Shown: positions 62,784 through 64,000 of the stretch, in pieces
Layout: every line of letters starts with the position of its first letter
Numbering within the stretch: the stretch's first letter is position 1
NCBI RefSeq assembly: GCF_014698145.1
Contig: NZ_JACJSM010000003.1
Location: 62,001 to 126,000 of the forward strand
Direction: 5' to 3'
Length of the DNA: 64,000 nt
Source of the DNA: Oscillatoria sp. FACHB-1406
GTDB taxonomy: Bacteria > Cyanobacteriota > Cyanobacteriia > Cyanobacteriales > Spirulinaceae
The notes under the pieces: model-generated
Seen by the model: only the letters and a program-made list of their open reading frames with translations
What the model was told of the DNA's origin: nothing
Database searches by the model: none
Program-made: the position numbers and the translations under genes

Positions 62784-64000
62784 ATGAGTCCTAACCCTAT
62801 ACAGCGCCCCAATAAACCGAATTCCACTCAACGCCCCGTTCAAAAAGCGAAAAAAGTTATCGATTCTTCCAGACAAAATCGAGGGAATGGCGGGGGGCGC
62901 AATCATGGTGGAGGAGGGCAAGGGGGCGGTAATAACGGGCGAAACGAACCTTCTCCTTGGTTAGATGAAAACAACGAACCCTCTCCAACTCCAACCGCTA
63001 GTTTTGTGGAATATTTGCGTTGGATGCGCGCCCCAGACTCGGAATATAAAGATGAGACAAAAGTCCAAATTTTGCATTTAGCAACGGAGAACGCGAACTA
63101 CCGAGAACGACTCAAACAACTGGTCAAACGGACTGAAATAATCGCACAAGTTACCTTTCAAGTCAAATGTCCTTGGCGCATTCGCGTAGGCGGAACTAAA
63201 GGCCCAGAAAACATTTTACTTCCTGCTTTCGATGCTCTCGGAATGCCCTACATTCCCTCTGCAACTCTGCGGGGAGTCGCGCGAAATCAAGCCATTCGCG
63301 AACTGATGAAAAAGCAAAAATTAACTTGGGATGATGCCGATAAAAAAGTTGCTCCTTACTTCGGTTCTCTAGAAGTAGAAGAGAAAGCCAATCGCGCTGG
63401 AAAAGTCGTCTTTCTCGATGCTTACCCTGTCCCCAGCGAAAAAGGGGGGTTAGCAATGGATATGGCGAATAACATTTGGAAGTGGGAAGGAGAACGCCCC
63501 GACTATTCGCCTAATCCCAATCCTTTTTTATCGTTAAAAGAACCGACTTTTTTAATCGGTCTGCGCTTGGCAACAGGTTGCCAGGACGAGCGAGTTTTAG
63601 AGAAAGTTAAAACTTGGTTAATTGAAGGAATGCGATCGGGGATTGGCTCGCAAGTCAATACTGGCTATGGCGAACTGTTTACAGCCGGTGCGGGACACCC
63701 AACCAAAGAGTTTTTCCGCGTTGAATTTTCTTTAGAAGGGCAACTAATTCACGGATATAAAAAGTTTACTCAATGGAATTGGAACGACCGCCGCAATGAG
63801 TGGCAAATGCGAGGGATTGCCGAAGCAGAAGTCCGCCCGGTTGCCTTTAAATCGATGCTAAGGTACTGGTTCCGCGCTTTTGCTTTAGGCGTTCTTTCTT
63901 TTAAACAAGTGCAGGAATGGGAAGCCAAACTGTTTGGTGGAATTGACCCCAAACGAGAATATGGTTATTTGAAAGTGAACATTATTGATGGTAAAAAGAT
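62784..64000 (+). CDS. cmr6: Cmr6 RAMP protein continuing into a Cmr1-like domain, partial
   Basis: Open frame from ATG 62784 to the window end without a stop (405 codons seen). Residues 1-75 are a Gly/Asn-rich linker (GNGGGRNHGGGGQGGGNNGR). Residues about 110-315 form a Cas7 domain of Cmr6 type: ALGMPYIPSATLRGVARNQA and GMRSGIGSQVNTGYGEL. From about 315 a second domain begins FRVEFSLEGQLIHG, followed by EVRPVAFKSMLRYWFRAFALG and WEAKLFGG, which is the start pattern of Cmr1. The gene thus appears to be a fusion of two subunits; the end lies outside. Confidence 0.85.
   Translation, partial: MSPNPIQRPNKPNSTQRPVQKAKKVIDSSRQNRGNGGGRNHGGGGQGGGNNGRNEPSPWLDENNEPSPTPTASFVEYLRWMRAPDSEYKDETKVQILHLATENANYRERLKQLVKRTEIIAQVTFQVKCPWRIRVGGTKGPENILLPAFDALGMPYIPSATLRGVARNQAIRELMKKQKLTWDDADKKVAPYFGSLEVEEKANRAGKVVFLDAYPVPSEKGGLAMDMANNIWKWEGERPDYSPNPNPFLSLKEPTFLIGLRLATGCQDERVLEKVKTWLIEGMRSGIGSQVNTGYGELFTAGAGHPTKEFFRVEFSLEGQLIHGYKKFTQWNWNDRRNEWQMRGIAEAEVRPVAFKSMLRYWFRAFALGVLSFKQVQEWEAKLFGGIDPKREYGYLKVNIIDGKK

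Overview
The window is chromosomal DNA of a cyanobacterium. The evidence is the very frequent HIP1 octamer GCGATCGC, the photosystem II genes psbB (CP47) and psbT, a three-S1-domain ribosomal protein S1, an AarQ-to-CinA housekeeping stretch typical of the phylum, and many secreted or membrane proteins of cyanobacteria-only type. Several dispersed palindromic repeat families of the kind common in Oscillatoria-like genomes are present. The species cannot be named from the sequence alone.

Layout. 0-14 kb is mixed housekeeping: a secreted hydrolase, an ABC-2 permease, MgtC and CmpR/NdhR-like proteins, pyrE, small secreted proteins, tRNA-Ile(CAT), a CNNM/CorC-type membrane protein, aroQ preceded by a 47-codon gene, cinA, a MraY/WecA-like transferase and a small outer-membrane-barrel candidate. 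14.5-29.9 kb is a signalling island: a 1465-residue multi-sensor kinase, an EAL protein with a histidine-less kinase-like helix pair, a REC-wHTH-HPt-REC-REC-GGDEF regulator, and a four-gene run of hybrid kinases and a receiver. 30.3-32.5 kb holds a delta-9 desaturase divergent from a TetR regulator that carries a degenerate tyrosine-recombinase-like C-terminal domain, with two copies of a palindromic operator between them. 32.8-51.2 kb is again core genome: a seven-repeat propeller, nusB, a LOG-family protein, trxA, a TrkH/KtrB transporter, the rps1-nrdR-psbT-psbB cluster, a phosphate permease, a coiled-coil-fused DMT transporter, tRNA-Ser(GGA), a ferredoxin, a nuclease, an inositol-phosphatase-like protein, a DnaJ-TPR protein and hisZ.

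51.6-64 kb is a type III-B CRISPR-Cas locus: a WYL regulator, a Csx18-like membrane protein, a four-repeat array, a small acidic tandem-motif protein, cas1, cas2, a 5'-truncated cas10/cmr2, cmr3, a Csm6-like CARF-HEPN ribonuclease, cmr4, cmr5 and the start of a cmr6 gene that continues into a Cmr1-like domain and runs off the window. Two promoter regions in this locus (before csx18 and before cas10) share an inverted-repeat element. The locus has been invaded by small repeats at the cas1-cas2 junction, in front of cas10 and between cmr4 and cmr5. Cas10 has lost its N-terminal part, and Cmr4 lacks the aspartate used for target-RNA cleavage. The Palm-2 GGDD motif and the Csm6-like effector remain. 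The locus is therefore either decaying or an atypical form without the usual nucleases.
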